Below are positions 19,810 to 28,633 of a stretch of DNA of 64,000 nt, piece after piece; the stretch's first letter is position 1; the number at the start of each line of letters is the position of its first letter. This stretch comes from Halomonas smyrnensis AAD6 (GTDB taxonomy: Bacteria > Pseudomonadota > Gammaproteobacteria > Pseudomonadales > Halomonadaceae): NCBI RefSeq assembly GCF_000265245.1, contig NZ_AJKS02000002.1:1-64000 (forward strand), written 5' to 3'. Below the pieces are notes generated by a model. The model was not told the origin of the DNA, searched no databases, and saw nothing but the letters and a program-made list of their open reading frames with translations. Both the position numbers and the translations under genes were made by a program.

Positions 19810-20342
19810 GAATCGTCTCCTTTCCAGTCGATGGCGCGGCCGGCTACCACCTCGATCACGCGGTCCGACGCCGCGGCCAGGTCGCGATGCAGGGCCTGCA
19901 GGAAGGCCAGGTAGCGCCACACCAGGGCATCGCGGGGCGCCAGCTCCTCGTTGAGGTCGTTGGAGACCACCACCAGGGCGAGGTCGCGGCGGCGGGCCTC
20001 GTCGAGCCCCGCCGATAGCATCGCCCGCCCCTCGGCCTCAGAGAGATCGGCCTCGAACATCACCCGGCTGGCCCACAGGGTCAGGCAGTCGAGCAGCACC
20101 GTGCTGCCCGGGGGCATCGCGGCGAGCGCCTCGCCGAAGGCCAGCGGCGGCTCCAGGGTCAGCCAGCCGTCGCCGCGCTCGCGGCGGTGGCGGGCGATGC
20201 GGGCGGCCATCTCGTCGTCGCCGGGCCGGGCGGTGGCGAGATAGTAACGTGCGCCGCCGCGGGCCGACTGCCACTCGCCGACCAGCGCCTCGGCCACACC
20301 GCTCTTGCCGGAGCGGGCCCCGCCGGAGACGAAGGCGATCAT
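19806..20342 (-). CDS. cobU: Adenosylcobinamide kinase/guanylyltransferase CobU
   Basis: 178 residues. P-loop SGGARSGKSG lies near residue 5; RYYLATARPGDDEMAARIARHR contains the conserved YxAT and guanylylated-His region; VLLDCLTLW and VVVSNDLNEELAP follow. It phosphorylates adenosylcobinamide and adds GMP. The ATG at 20342 overlaps the cobD stop (ATGA) and gives the usual MIxFVxGGARSGKS start; an ATG at 20354 is four codons longer. This is the intact CobU of the operon. Confidence 0.92.
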   Translation of the reverse strand: MIAFVSGGARSGKSGVAEALVGEWQSARGGARYYLATARPGDDEMAARIARHRRERGDGWLTLEPPLAFGEALAAMPPGSTVLLDCLTLWASRVMFEADLSEAEGRAMLSAGLDEARRRDLALVVVSNDLNEELAPRDALVWRYLAFLQALHRDLAAASDRVIEVVAGRAIDWKGDDS

Positions 20343-21463
20343 GGCCGCCGCCATGCCGCCAGGGCCTCCAGCAGCCGGGCATTGTCGTCGCGGCCGCGCA
20401 GCGCCAGGCGCAGCCAGGCGCCGTCGAGCCCGGGGAAACCGTGGGTGTGGCGGGCCAGCAGCCCGCGCTCGAGCAGGAAGGCGAACAGCGCCCCCGCGTC
20501 CTCGGCGTCGTCTCCGCCGCGCAGCAGCAGGAAGTTGGCGTCGGTCTCCGGCACCGTGTAGCCCAGCGCCCGCACGCGCGCGGGAAGGTCGCCCTCGGCG
20601 GCGAGCCAGGCCCGGGTGCGGGCCAGATAGTCACGGTCGGCGAGCAGTGGCGCCGCCAGCCCCAGGGCCAGGGCATTGACGCTCCATGGCATCTGCAGCT
20701 CGGCCAGCCGCACGACGGCCTCGGGGGCACCGAGCAGGTAGCCGAGCCGGAGCCCTGGCACGTCGAACAGCTTGGTCAGCGAGCGCAGCAGCAGCAGGTG
20801 GCTCGAGCGCTCGAGCAGCGGCGTCAGCCGCTCCTCGGCCTCGGTGAAGTCGACGAAGGCCTCGTCCACCACCAGGGTGGTGCCGGTCTCGTCGGCCCGG
20901 GCCAGCAGCCGCTCGACGTCGGCGCGGGGGATCAGGGTGCCGCTGGGGTTGTTGGGTCGGCACAGGAAGGCGATCTCGACGCCGGCCAGGGCGGCCTCGG
21001 CGGCGTCGAGATCGAGCCGGAACTCGGGCATCGCCAGTCCCAGCCGCTCGACGGAAAGACCGTGCCGACGGCAGGCCAGGGCGTACTCGCAGAAGGTCGG
21101 CTCGATCACCAGCGCCCGGCCGCCGGCATGCCGCGCGGCGGCGAGATGGATCGCCTCGATGCCGCCGTTGGTGACCAGCACCCGCGCCGGCGCCACGCCG
21201 TCGTGGGCGGCGATGGCCCGGCGCGCCCGATCGTCGTCCGGGTCCGGATAGCGGGCCAGCGACGCGGCGCTGCCCGGCGACTCACTCATCCGATCGCTCA
21301 GCCAGTCGCCGAGCCAGGGCGGCGGCCCCAGCGGATTGAGGTTGGCGCTGAAGTCGATCACCGGGTGATCGGCGGGCAGGCCATGGCGCGCCAGCAGCGG
21401 CGCGATGCGCCCGCCGTGGGCCGGCCAGCCCGGCGCGTTTTCCGTTCTGACCGGTGCCGTCAT
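20339..21463 (-). CDS. cobD: Threonine-phosphate decarboxylase (PLP aminotransferase fold)
   Basis: 374 residues, class I/II aminotransferase fold. DFSANLNPLGPPPWL is near residue 37, RYPDPDDDRARRAIAAH follows, and the PLP lysine is in LLRSLTKLFDVPGLRLGY. It makes (R)-1-amino-2-propanol phosphate for the nucleotide-loop linker. The gene is named cobD in Salmonella and cobC in Pseudomonas denitrificans. The ATG at 21463 overlaps the cbiB stop (ATGA); a frame to 21772 lies inside cbiB. Confidence 0.9.
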   Translation of the reverse strand: MTAPVRTENAPGWPAHGGRIAPLLARHGLPADHPVIDFSANLNPLGPPPWLGDWLSDRMSESPGSAASLARYPDPDDDRARRAIAAHDGVAPARVLVTNGGIEAIHLAAARHAGGRALVIEPTFCEYALACRRHGLSVERLGLAMPEFRLDLDAAEAALAGVEIAFLCRPNNPSGTLIPRADVERLLARADETGTTLVVDEAFVDFTEAEERLTPLLERSSHLLLLRSLTKLFDVPGLRLGYLLGAPEAVVRLAELQMPWSVNALALGLAAPLLADRDYLARTRAWLAAEGDLPARVRALGYTVPETDANFLLLRGGDDAEDAGALFAFLLERGLLARHTHGFPGLDGAWLRLALRGRDDNARLLEALAAWRRP

Positions 21464-22440
21464 GCCAGCCACTCCCGCAGCAGCACCAGCGGCGCCAGCA
21501 GCGCCAGCACGCCCAGCCAGCCGCCGTGCATGTGGCGGATGGCACGCTCGATATGGGAAACCTTCAGCGGCGCCAGCGCCGGGCCGAGGACGGCGCGATG
21601 CGAGGGCCGACCCTCGTAGTGGTTGAGCCCGCCGAGCTGCACGCCCAGCAGGTGCGCCACCATGGCCTCGGGCCAGCCGGCGTTGGGGCTCGGGTGCCGC
21701 GGCGCCTCGCGGCGGGTGGCGGCCATGGCCCCCTGCGTGCGGCCGCCGACGACGAGCCGCGCGGCCAGCCACATGGCCAGGGCCGTGAGCCGCGCCGGCA
21801 CCCAGTTGACGGCGTCGTCCAGACGCGCCGAGGCGCGGCCGAAGTCCTCATAGCGCGGGCTGCGATAGCCGACCATGGAATCCAGCGTGTTGACCGCCTT
21901 GTAGGCCAGCGCCAGGGGCGCGCCGCCGATCAGCGCCCAGCACAGCGGGGCGGTGATGCCGTCCACGGTGTTCTCGGCCACGGTCTCCACCGCACCGCGG
22001 GAAAGCCCCGCCTCGTCCAGCGTGTCGGTATCGCGGCCGACAATGCCGCCCAGCGCGCGGCGCGCCGCCGGCAGGTCGCCCTGCCCGAGCGGCTCGGCCA
22101 CCGCCCGGGCCGCCTGGGCGAGCCCGCGGGTGGCGAAGGCCGTGGCCAGCAGCACGAGCTCGGCGGCGAGCGACAGCGCCGGCGACCACCAGGCCAGCAC
22201 CGTCAGCAGGCCCCACGCCAGCGCCCAGGTGCCGCCGACCACCACCGCCGCCAGCCATAGGCCCCGCCGACGGCGGGCCTCGGCGGGGCCATGGTTCCAG
22301 GCACGCTCGAGCCTGGCGATCGCCCGGCCGATGCCCACCACCGGATGCGGCAGCCAGGCCGGGTCGCCCAGCACGAGGTCGATGGTCAGCGCCGCAGCGA
22401 CCAGCGCCAGCAGCTCCCAGGACAGCGGGTCCAGCGTCAT
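21460..22440 (-). CDS. cbiB: Adenosylcobinamide-phosphate synthase CbiB
   Basis: 326 residues, membrane protein. Markers are LGDPAWLPHPVVGIGRAIA near residue 25, IVGRDTDTLDEAGLSRGAVE, ENTVDGITAPLCWALIGGAP and NTLDSMVGYRSPRYEDFG. It attaches aminopropanol (phosphate) to adenosylcobyric acid. It is coupled to cobT above and cobD below by ATGA overlaps. In Pseudomonas denitrificans nomenclature it is CobD. Confidence 0.92.
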   Translation of the reverse strand: MTLDPLSWELLALVAAALTIDLVLGDPAWLPHPVVGIGRAIARLERAWNHGPAEARRRRGLWLAAVVVGGTWALAWGLLTVLAWWSPALSLAAELVLLATAFATRGLAQAARAVAEPLGQGDLPAARRALGGIVGRDTDTLDEAGLSRGAVETVAENTVDGITAPLCWALIGGAPLALAYKAVNTLDSMVGYRSPRYEDFGRASARLDDAVNWVPARLTALAMWLAARLVVGGRTQGAMAATRREAPRHPSPNAGWPEAMVAHLLGVQLGGLNHYEGRPSHRAVLGPALAPLKVSHIERAIRHMHGGWLGVLALLAPLVLLREWLA

Positions 22441-23540
22441 GCTCGGGGCCTCTCGCCTTTTCCTTCACGATCGTTTTCTTCTTCACGATCGTTGTGCTCG
22501 CTGCGGTCGTCGACGCCGGCGCCGTCGAAGGTGGCCATCTCGGCGAGCATCGCCGTGGCCGCCTCGAGCAGCGGGAAGGCCAGGGCCGCGCCGCTGCCCT
22601 CCCCCAGGCGCAGCTCCATGGCCAGCAGCGGCTCGGCGTCGAGCGCCGCCAGGGCATGGGCATGGCCGGGCTCGTGGGAGCGATGGCCGAAGATCAGGTA
22701 GGGGCGCAGCGCCGGGTCGAGCCGGCAGGCGGTCAGCGCGGCCACGGTGGCGATGAAGCCGTCGACGAGGATCGGCAGGCGCCTCGCCGCCGCTTCCCGG
22801 TAGGCCCCGACCATGGCGGCGATCTCGAGCCCGCCGAGCTTCGCCAGCACGTCCAGCGGATCGGCGGGATCGGCCGCACGCGCGGCAAGCGCGGCCTCGA
22901 TCACCGCCCGCTTGTGGGCCAGCGCCTCGCCGGCCACGCCGGTGCCGGGGCCGACCAGTTCGGCGACGGGGACCCCGGTCAGCGCCGCCAGCATGGCGCT
23001 GCTGGCGGTGGTGTTGGCGATGCCCATCTCGCCGGCGATCAGGCAGCGGCAACCCGCCTCAGCGGCCCGCTCGGCGGCGCGCCGGCCGGCGGCGATGGCG
23101 GACAGCGCCTCGTCTCGGCGCATGGCGTCCTCGCGGGCCAGATTGCCGGTGCCTGGGCGGATGCGCTCCCGGACCACGCCCTCGGCGGGCAGCGCATTGG
23201 CCACGCCCACGTCGACCACCTCGAGCCTCGCGCCGATGCGCCGCGCGAAGGCGTTGATGGCCGCGCCGCCGGCGACGAAATTGGCCACCATCTGGGCGGT
23301 CACGGCCTGGGGGAAGGCCGAGACGTCCTCCGCCGCCACGCCGTGGTCGGCGGCGAACACCACCACCCCGGGCGGGCCGACGCGGGGGAAGTCCTCGCCG
23401 GTGATCGCCGCCAGGCTCACCGCCAGGGCCTCGAGACGCCCCAGGCTACCCGGTGGCTTGGTCAGGGTGTCGAGATAGCACGCGACGCGCCCGGCACGGG
23501 CGGTGTCGGGCGCGGGAATGGGCGGCATGGCGTCGGTCAC
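22437..23540 (-). CDS. cobT: Nicotinate-nucleotide--dimethylbenzimidazole phosphoribosyltransferase CobT
   Basis: 367 residues. LTKPPGSLGRLEALAV is near residue 30, VVFAADHGVAAEDVSAFP follows, then GEMGIANTTASSAML and the catalytic Glu in ELRLGEGSGAALAFPLLEAA. It makes alpha-ribazole phosphate from dimethylbenzimidazole. The start is a GTG at 23540 with GGAGA six bases upstream. A charged 20-residue C-terminal tail (NDREEE NDREGK) follows the normal domain end and derives from an 18-bp DNA repeat, so it is probably a recent extension. It is first gene of this operon; I see no riboswitch in the 117 bases before it. Confidence 0.92.
   Translation of the reverse strand: MTDAMPPIPAPDTARAGRVACYLDTLTKPPGSLGRLEALAVSLAAITGEDFPRVGPPGVVVFAADHGVAAEDVSAFPQAVTAQMVANFVAGGAAINAFARRIGARLEVVDVGVANALPAEGVVRERIRPGTGNLAREDAMRRDEALSAIAAGRRAAERAAEAGCRCLIAGEMGIANTTASSAMLAALTGVPVAELVGPGTGVAGEALAHKRAVIEAALAARAADPADPLDVLAKLGGLEIAAMVGAYREAAARRLPILVDGFIATVAALTACRLDPALRPYLIFGHRSHEPGHAHALAALDAEPLLAMELRLGEGSGAALAFPLLEAATAMLAEMATFDGAGVDDRSEHNDREEENDREGKGERPRA
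22463..22493 (-). repeat. 18-bp repeat forming the CobT C-terminal tail
   Basis: CTTCACGATCGTT occurs at 22463-22475 and again at 22481-22493. It encodes a duplicated NDRE-type hexapeptide after the conserved end of CobT. In frame. Confidence 0.85.
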
Positions 23541-23657
23541 GGGGCGTCTCCGGGCGTCCTTGGCGAGGCGCCCATCCTACCAGAGGCCCCGGCAAGGCGG
23601 AGGCCCATCGGCCGCCGCCCGCTCGGCCGGCCACCCGCGCCCCGGCGCGAGCTTCCC

Positions 23658-25262
23658 CTAGAGGTGCCCGGGATTGCGCAGCTTGCGCTCTTCGGCGGGC
23701 GGCGGCATCCACTCGTAGAGCCAGGTCTCGGTCAGAGGTTGATCGCCGCGCTTCAGGTAGAGCCGCAGGGTGATGGGCTCGGTGCCATCGTCGGGGGGCA
23801 CCACGTCGAACCTGGCGCGGTAGCCATCGATGGCGTCCAGCGGGCGGGCCGAGGCGATCTCGACGCGTCCATCGGAGGCATCGATGACGGGTTCGACCTC
23901 GGCATCCTCGCCCAGCGGCAGCGGCCCGCCCGCGAAGTCGACCACGAAGCGCCGGCTGTAATAGTCGCGACGCTGGCCGACCACGCCGCCGAGTCCGGTG
24001 CGGGTCGCCACGCAGCGCGCCAGCGACGGCCGGGCGGGCGAGGTGTCGCACCAGCTGAGCCGATAGCCGAACAGCAGCTCCTCGCCGGGCTCGGCGGGCC
24101 TGGCCGGGTTCCAGAAGGCGACGATGTTGTCGAAGGTCTCGTCGAGGGTGGGCAGCTCGACCAGCTGTATCGCCCCCTCGCCCCAGTCGCCCTTCGGCTC
24201 GATCCAGACGCCGGGCCGCCGGTCGTAGAAGACGCCGTCGTCCTGGTAATGGTCGAAGTCGCGATCCCGCTGCAGCAGCCCGAAGCCGCGCGGCGAGCGG
24301 TCGCCGAAGGCGTTGAAGCGCAGCCGGTCGGGGTTGGCGAGCGGTCGCCATAGCCATTCGCCATTACCCGAATGGATCGACAGGCCATCGGAGTCGTGGA
24401 TCTCCGGCCGCCAGTCCCAGTCGGCGCCGCGATCGTTCTCGCCGACCATGTACATGCTGGTCAGCGGCGCCACCCCGAGCCGCTCGATGGTGCGTCGCGG
24501 ATAGAGGGCGGCATCGATGTCCATGACCACGCCCTCGTCCTCGGTGATCACGAAGCGGTAGGCGCCGGTGACGCTGGCCGATTCGAGCAGCGCATGGACG
24601 ATGACCCGCGCCTCGCCGCCCTCGGGGCGCTCCAGCCAGAAGCGGGTGAAGTCGGGAAACTCCTCCTCGCCGGTGGCGGTGGCCGTGTCGATGGCCAGGC
24701 CGCGGGCCGACATGCCGTACTGCAGGGAGTCGCTCACCGCCCGGAAGTAGCTGGCCCCCAGGAAGGCGGCGACATCGCGCTGCCAGTCGTCACGATGGTG
24801 GAGCCGGAACCCGGCGTAGCCGAGATCCTCGGGCAGGCGCTCCGATGCGATGCCCGACTCGCCGAAATCGAAGCGCTCGGCGGCATAGGCGAGCTCATGG
24901 GCCCGGCCCTGGACGACCTCGTAGATGCGCACCGGCGTCCGGTAATGGAGCCCCAGATGGAACAGCTGGGCGCGGAACTCCGTTCCCGGGTCCCCGGCCC
25001 ACAGCGCCCGCTCGGGCCGATAGCGGATCGCCTGGTAGGCGTCCCAGTCGAGACCCCGGATCGGCGCGGGCAGCTCGATGGCATGTTCGCGCGGCGGCCG
25101 CGCGGATAGCTCCCGGGCCAGCCCCTTGAGCCAGGCATAGTCGAAGGGCTCGCCGTCACCGCTCGGCCGAGCCTCCCGCGTCGTCGCCAGCACGCCGCCC
25201 ATCGGCAGCAGGCCGCTGCCGCCGAGCGCGCCGGTGAGTTTGAGGAAATCGCGTCGCTTCAT
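23658..25262 (-). CDS. opgD: Periplasmic glucan biosynthesis protein OpgD
   Basis: 534 residues. The N-terminus MKRRDFLKLTGALGGSGLLP is a twin-arginine-type signal, which distinguishes OpgD from the Sec-exported OpgG. The MdoG domain follows (PRREHAIELP-like segment, FRAQLFHLGLHY, SMYMVGENDRG, HDSDGLSIHSGNGEWLWRPL). It acts in the periplasm in shaping osmoregulated periplasmic glucans. It stands alone, 117 bases upstream of cobT on the same strand, so some readthrough into cobT is possible. AAGGA precedes the ATG. Confidence 0.9.
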   Translation of the reverse strand: MKRRDFLKLTGALGGSGLLPMGGVLATTREARPSGDGEPFDYAWLKGLARELSARPPREHAIELPAPIRGLDWDAYQAIRYRPERALWAGDPGTEFRAQLFHLGLHYRTPVRIYEVVQGRAHELAYAAERFDFGESGIASERLPEDLGYAGFRLHHRDDWQRDVAAFLGASYFRAVSDSLQYGMSARGLAIDTATATGEEEFPDFTRFWLERPEGGEARVIVHALLESASVTGAYRFVITEDEGVVMDIDAALYPRRTIERLGVAPLTSMYMVGENDRGADWDWRPEIHDSDGLSIHSGNGEWLWRPLANPDRLRFNAFGDRSPRGFGLLQRDRDFDHYQDDGVFYDRRPGVWIEPKGDWGEGAIQLVELPTLDETFDNIVAFWNPARPAEPGEELLFGYRLSWCDTSPARPSLARCVATRTGLGGVVGQRRDYYSRRFVVDFAGGPLPLGEDAEVEPVIDASDGRVEIASARPLDAIDGYRARFDVVPPDDGTEPITLRLYLKRGDQPLTETWLYEWMPPPAEERKLRNPGHL

Positions 25263-25355
25263 AACCGGTTCCTTGTCGGATGGCGTCCATCAGGGCCCGG
25301 GGATCGCCCGAGGCACCTTCGCCTCCGTGTGGAACGCCGCCACCCCGCCCGAGTT

Positions 25356-25578
25356 CCCCGGCCAACGCTTTATCGGGATGACGGCAGACGCCCATGCCGT
25401 AACGGGCTACGCCACAGGAGCCCGACATGGCGACGCTTCCCCACCGCCGACGCTCCCTGGCCGCTGCGCGGCAGCCACCCGTCATCGCGCGATACCCCTC
25501 GCGGGGGAGCGTGGCTCGAGGTCGAAGCATGAGCCCGCGAACCGAGCCGACGCAGCCGGCCGACGGGGCGTGTAGATA
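25356..25578 (+). repeat. Decayed duplicate of the radical-SAM gene 5' region
   Basis: 25356-25384 and 25417-25440 closely match 27417-27446 and 27480-27504 upstream of and including the first codons of the radical-SAM gene: CCCCGGCCAACGCTTT, then GGAGCCCG and CATGGCGACGC. The segment matching the LexA box has been lost. The ATG at 25426 opens only 50 codons without further similarity. The rest of 25263-25682 holds no gene I can support, other than a -10-like TACAAT near 25598 before ybiT. Confidence 0.7.
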
Positions 25579-25682
25579 GCCACGCGGTCCGGCACGTACA
25601 ATGCGCCCTCCACTTTGGTCGAAGCCCCTTGCCGTGCCGGCCCAAGTCTCTCATTCATGTTCCTCCCGCGAGATACTCCGCC

Positions 25683-27272
25683 GTGCTCTCTACCGCCAAC
25701 ATCACCATGCAGTTTGGCCCCAAGCCGCTGTTCGAAAACGTTTCCGTCAAATTCGGCCAGGGCCACCGCTACGGCCTGATCGGGGCCAACGGCTGTGGCA
25801 AGTCGACCCTGATGAAGATCCTCGGGGGCGACCTCGAACCGACCAGCGGCCAGGTGATGAAGGAGGCCACCACCCGCCTGGGCAAGTTGCGCCAGGACCA
25901 GTTCGCCTTCGAGGACGAGCGTGTCATCGATACGGTGATCATGGGCAACGAAGAACTCTGGCGCGTCGCCGCGGAGCGCGAGCGCATCTACTCGCAGGCC
26001 GAAATGAGTGAAGAGGATGGCATGGCGGTCGCCGATCTCGAGGTGCGTTTCGCCGAACTCGATGGCTATACCGCCGAGGCCCGTGCCGGCGAGCTGCTGC
26101 TGGGCCTGGGCATTCCCCTCGAGCAGCACGACCAGCCGATGAGCGTTGTCGCGCCAGGCTGGAAGCTCCGCGTGCTGCTGGCCCAGGCGCTGTTCAGCGA
26201 CCCCGACGTGCTGCTGCTCGATGAGCCGACCAACCACCTCGACATCAACACGATTCGCTGGCTGGAGGACATCCTCAAGGCACGCTCGTCGACCATGATC
26301 ATCATCTCCCACGATCGTCACTTCCTGAACAGTGTCTGCACGCACATGGCGGACCTGGACTACGGCGAGCTGCAGTTGTTTCCGGGCAACTACGACGAGT
26401 ACATGACCGCCGCCACCCAGGCGCGCGAGCGCCTGCATGCCGAAAATGCCAAGAAGAAGGCGGAAATCGCCGAGCTGCAGCAATTCGTCAGCCGCTTCTC
26501 GGCCAATGCCTCCAAGGCCAAGCAGGCCACGTCGCGGCAGCGCAAGATCGACAAGATCCAGCTCGAGGAGATCAAGCCCTCCTCGCGCGTCAGCCCCTTC
26601 ATTCGCTTCGAGCAGAACAAGAAGATCCATCGCCAGGCGCTCTCGGTGGAAGATCTCTCCAAAGCCTGGGGCGATAACGTCCTGTTCGAGCGACTCGGCC
26701 TGCGCGTCGAGGCCGGCGAACGGATCGCCATCATCGGCCCCAACGGCATCGGCAAGACCACCCTGCTCAACTGCCTGGTGGGCAGCATGACGCCGGATGC
26801 CGGCGAAGCCAGATGGACCGATGCCGCCGACGTCGGTTACTTCGCGCAGGACCACGCGGCGGATTTCGAGGGCGGCGAGACGCTCTTCGAATGGATGCAG
26901 CAATGGACGACCGGCGGTGAGCAGACCGTGCGCGGCGCTCTGGGCCGGATGCTGTTCTCCAATGACGACATCGGCAAGTCGGTGAAGGTCATCTCGGGTG
27001 GCGAACAGGGGCGCATGCTGTTCGGCAAGCTCATCCTGCAACAGCCCAATGTGCTGATCATGGATGAGCCCACGAACCACCTGGACATGGAGTCCATCGA
27101 AGCGCTCAATCTGGCGCTGGAACACTATGCCGGCACGTTGATCTTTGTCAGTCACGACCGGGAATTCGTCGGCTCGCTGGCCACGCGCATCATCGAGATG
27201 AAAGACGACGGCATCGTCGATTTCAGTGGCAGTTATGACGATTACCTGCGCAGCCAGGGTGTTCCCGGATAA
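25683..27272 (+). CDS. ybiT: ABC-F family ATPase YbiT
   Basis: 529 residues, matching Escherichia coli YbiT (about 530) over its length. It has two ABC cassettes and no membrane domain. The first Walker A is [10 protein letters not shown] (near residue 34), followed by [11 protein letters not shown]; the linker [16 protein letters not shown] leads to the second Walker [10 protein letters not shown] and [20 protein letters not shown] proteins act on ribosomes. The start is a GTG at 25683 by homology ([12 protein letters not shown]); longer frames begin in noncoding sequence. The gene sits between two direct copies of the downstream gene's 5' region. Confidence 0.92.
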   Translation: MLSTANITMQFGPKPLFENVSVKFGQGHRYGLIGANGCGKSTLMKILGGDLEPTSGQVMKEATTRLGKLRQDQFAFEDERVIDTVIMGNEELWRVAAERERIYSQAEMSEEDGMAVADLEVRFAELDGYTAEARAGELLLGLGIPLEQHDQPMSVVAPGWKLRVLLAQALFSDPDVLLLDEPTNHLDINTIRWLEDILKARSSTMIIISHDRHFLNSVCTHMADLDYGELQLFPGNYDEYMTAATQARERLHAENAKKKAEIAELQQFVSRFSANASKAKQATSRQRKIDKIQLEEIKPSSRVSPFIRFEQNKKIHRQALSVEDLSKAWGDNVLFERLGLRVEAGERIAIIGPNGIGKTTLLNCLVGSMTPDAGEARWTDAADVGYFAQDHAADFEGGETLFEWMQQWTTGGEQTVRGALGRMLFSNDDIGKSVKVISGGEQGRMLFGKLILQQPNVLIMDEPTNHLDMESIEALNLALEHYAGTLIFVSHDREFVGSLATRIIEMKDDGIVDFSGSYDDYLRSQGVPG

Positions 27273-27295
27273 GTCTTCCCTCGCGCCGTCGGGAT

Positions 27296-27316
27296 GGGGG
27301 GCGCCCGCCGCCCCCC
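27296..27316 (+). terminator. GC-rich hairpin after ybiT
   Basis: GGGGGGCG (27296-27303) pairs with CGCCCCCC (27309-27316) around a five-base loop, 24 bases after the stop. There is no T-tract, so termination is uncertain. Confidence 0.35.
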
Positions 27317-27458
27317 CGCCTCATCGACACAGCCCTTCCACGACTCGCCCCTGGCGTCGCCTGCGCGACGGCAAGGGCGTCGCTCACCAACATCGAAGCG
27401 ATCGGCGGCCTAGCCGCCCCCGGCCAACGCTTTGTCGTGATGACGGGATCCCCTTATA

Positions 27459-27474
27459 CTGTATATAAATACAG
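27459..27474. promoter_or_regulatory. LexA (SOS) box
   Basis: CTGTATATAAATACAG fits the CTG-N10-CAG LexA consensus exactly, with an AT-rich alternating centre. It lies 15 bases before the ATG of the radical-SAM gene, where a repressor would block initiation. Confidence 0.8.
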
Positions 27475-27488
27475 ATAAGGAGCCCGGC

Positions 27489-28559
27489 ATGGCGACGCCT
27501 CCCCGACACGCCCTGGTCCGCAAGGGCCGCGGCGCCACCTTCGATCCCGACAATCGCTTCGCGCCGACGCGGGTCGAGGCCGTGGACGACGGCTGGTGGC
27601 AGGATGCCGTGCCCGAGCGGCTGGCCACCGAGGTCGCCGAGGAGCGGTCGCGCAGCGCCCTGGCCTGGAACCGTTCGCCGGACCTGCCCTTCGATCGCTC
27701 GCTTAACCCCTATCGGGGCTGCGAGCATGGCTGTATCTACTGCTATGCCCGCCCCAGCCACGCCTACTGGGACCTCTCCCCCGGGCTCGACTTCGAGACA
27801 CGGCTGATCGCCCGCCAGGGCCTGGTCGAGCGACTCGAGGAAGAACTGGCTCATCCCGGCTATGTGTGTCGCCCGATCAACCTGGCCGGCAACACCGATG
27901 CCTACCAGCCCCTCGAGGCCGAACGAGGCACCACGAGGCGCCTGCTGGAGAGCCTGCTCGCCTGCCGCCACCCGGTCACCCTGGTGACCAAGGGGGCGCT
28001 GATCCTGCGCGACCTGGATCTGCTGGGCGAGCTGGCCCGCCACCGCCTGGTCAGGGTGCTGGTCAGCCTGACCAGCCTGGACACCGACCTGAAGCGCAGC
28101 CTGGAGCCGCGCGCCGCCTCACCGGCGACGCGTCTGAGGATGATCGACCGGCTGGCCGAGGCCGGCGTGCCGGTAGGCACCCTGATCTCGCCGGTGATTC
28201 CGGGGCTGACCGATCACGAGCTGGAAAGGCTGATGGGCGCCGCCAGAGACGCCGGCGCCATGGATGCGCGCTGGATGCTGCTGCGCCTGCCCCGAGAGGT
28301 GGCGCCGCTGTTCGAGGACTGGCTGGCCCAGCACTACCCCGAGCGCGCGGCCAAGGTGATGAGCCTGATCCGCCAGTGCCGCGGCGGGCGCGACTACGAC
28401 GCCCGCTTCGGCCACCGCATGCGCGGCCAGGGCGTGTTCGCCGACCTGCTGGACCAGCGCTTCCGCCAGGCCCACCGGCGGCTTGATTTCCCCGGCCTGC
28501 CGTCCCTGGACTGCGCGTCCTTCCGGCCGCCGCGGCGCCAGGGCGAGCTGTTCGAGTAG
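27489..28559 (+). CDS. Radical SAM protein of the PA0069/SplB-like family
   Basis: 356 residues. The radical-SAM cluster motif is in NPYRGCEHGCIYCYARPSH (CxxxCxxC, near residue 80). SplB-like features follow: NLAGNTDAYQPLEAERGTTR, LVTKGALILRDLDLL, and ERAAKVMSLIRQCRGG near the end. The family resembles spore photoproduct lyase but occurs in non-spore-formers, and its substrate is unknown to me. GGAG sits six bases before the ATG at 27489. The LexA box just upstream places it in the SOS response, consistent with a DNA-repair role. I recall the Pseudomonas homologue PA0069 being listed in a LexA regulon. Confidence 0.85.
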   Translation: MATPPRHALVRKGRGATFDPDNRFAPTRVEAVDDGWWQDAVPERLATEVAEERSRSALAWNRSPDLPFDRSLNPYRGCEHGCIYCYARPSHAYWDLSPGLDFETRLIARQGLVERLEEELAHPGYVCRPINLAGNTDAYQPLEAERGTTRRLLESLLACRHPVTLVTKGALILRDLDLLGELARHRLVRVLVSLTSLDTDLKRSLEPRAASPATRLRMIDRLAEAGVPVGTLISPVIPGLTDHELERLMGAARDAGAMDARWMLLRLPREVAPLFEDWLAQHYPERAAKVMSLIRQCRGGRDYDARFGHRMRGQGVFADLLDQRFRQAHRRLDFPGLPSLDCASFRPPRRQGELFE

Positions 28560-28633
28560 CGCCAGTCGCCTTCACTCATGCATCCCCCCGGTAAAGCGAT
28601 CTCTGCTCACCCGGCCGGGCACGGGCGACCGGA

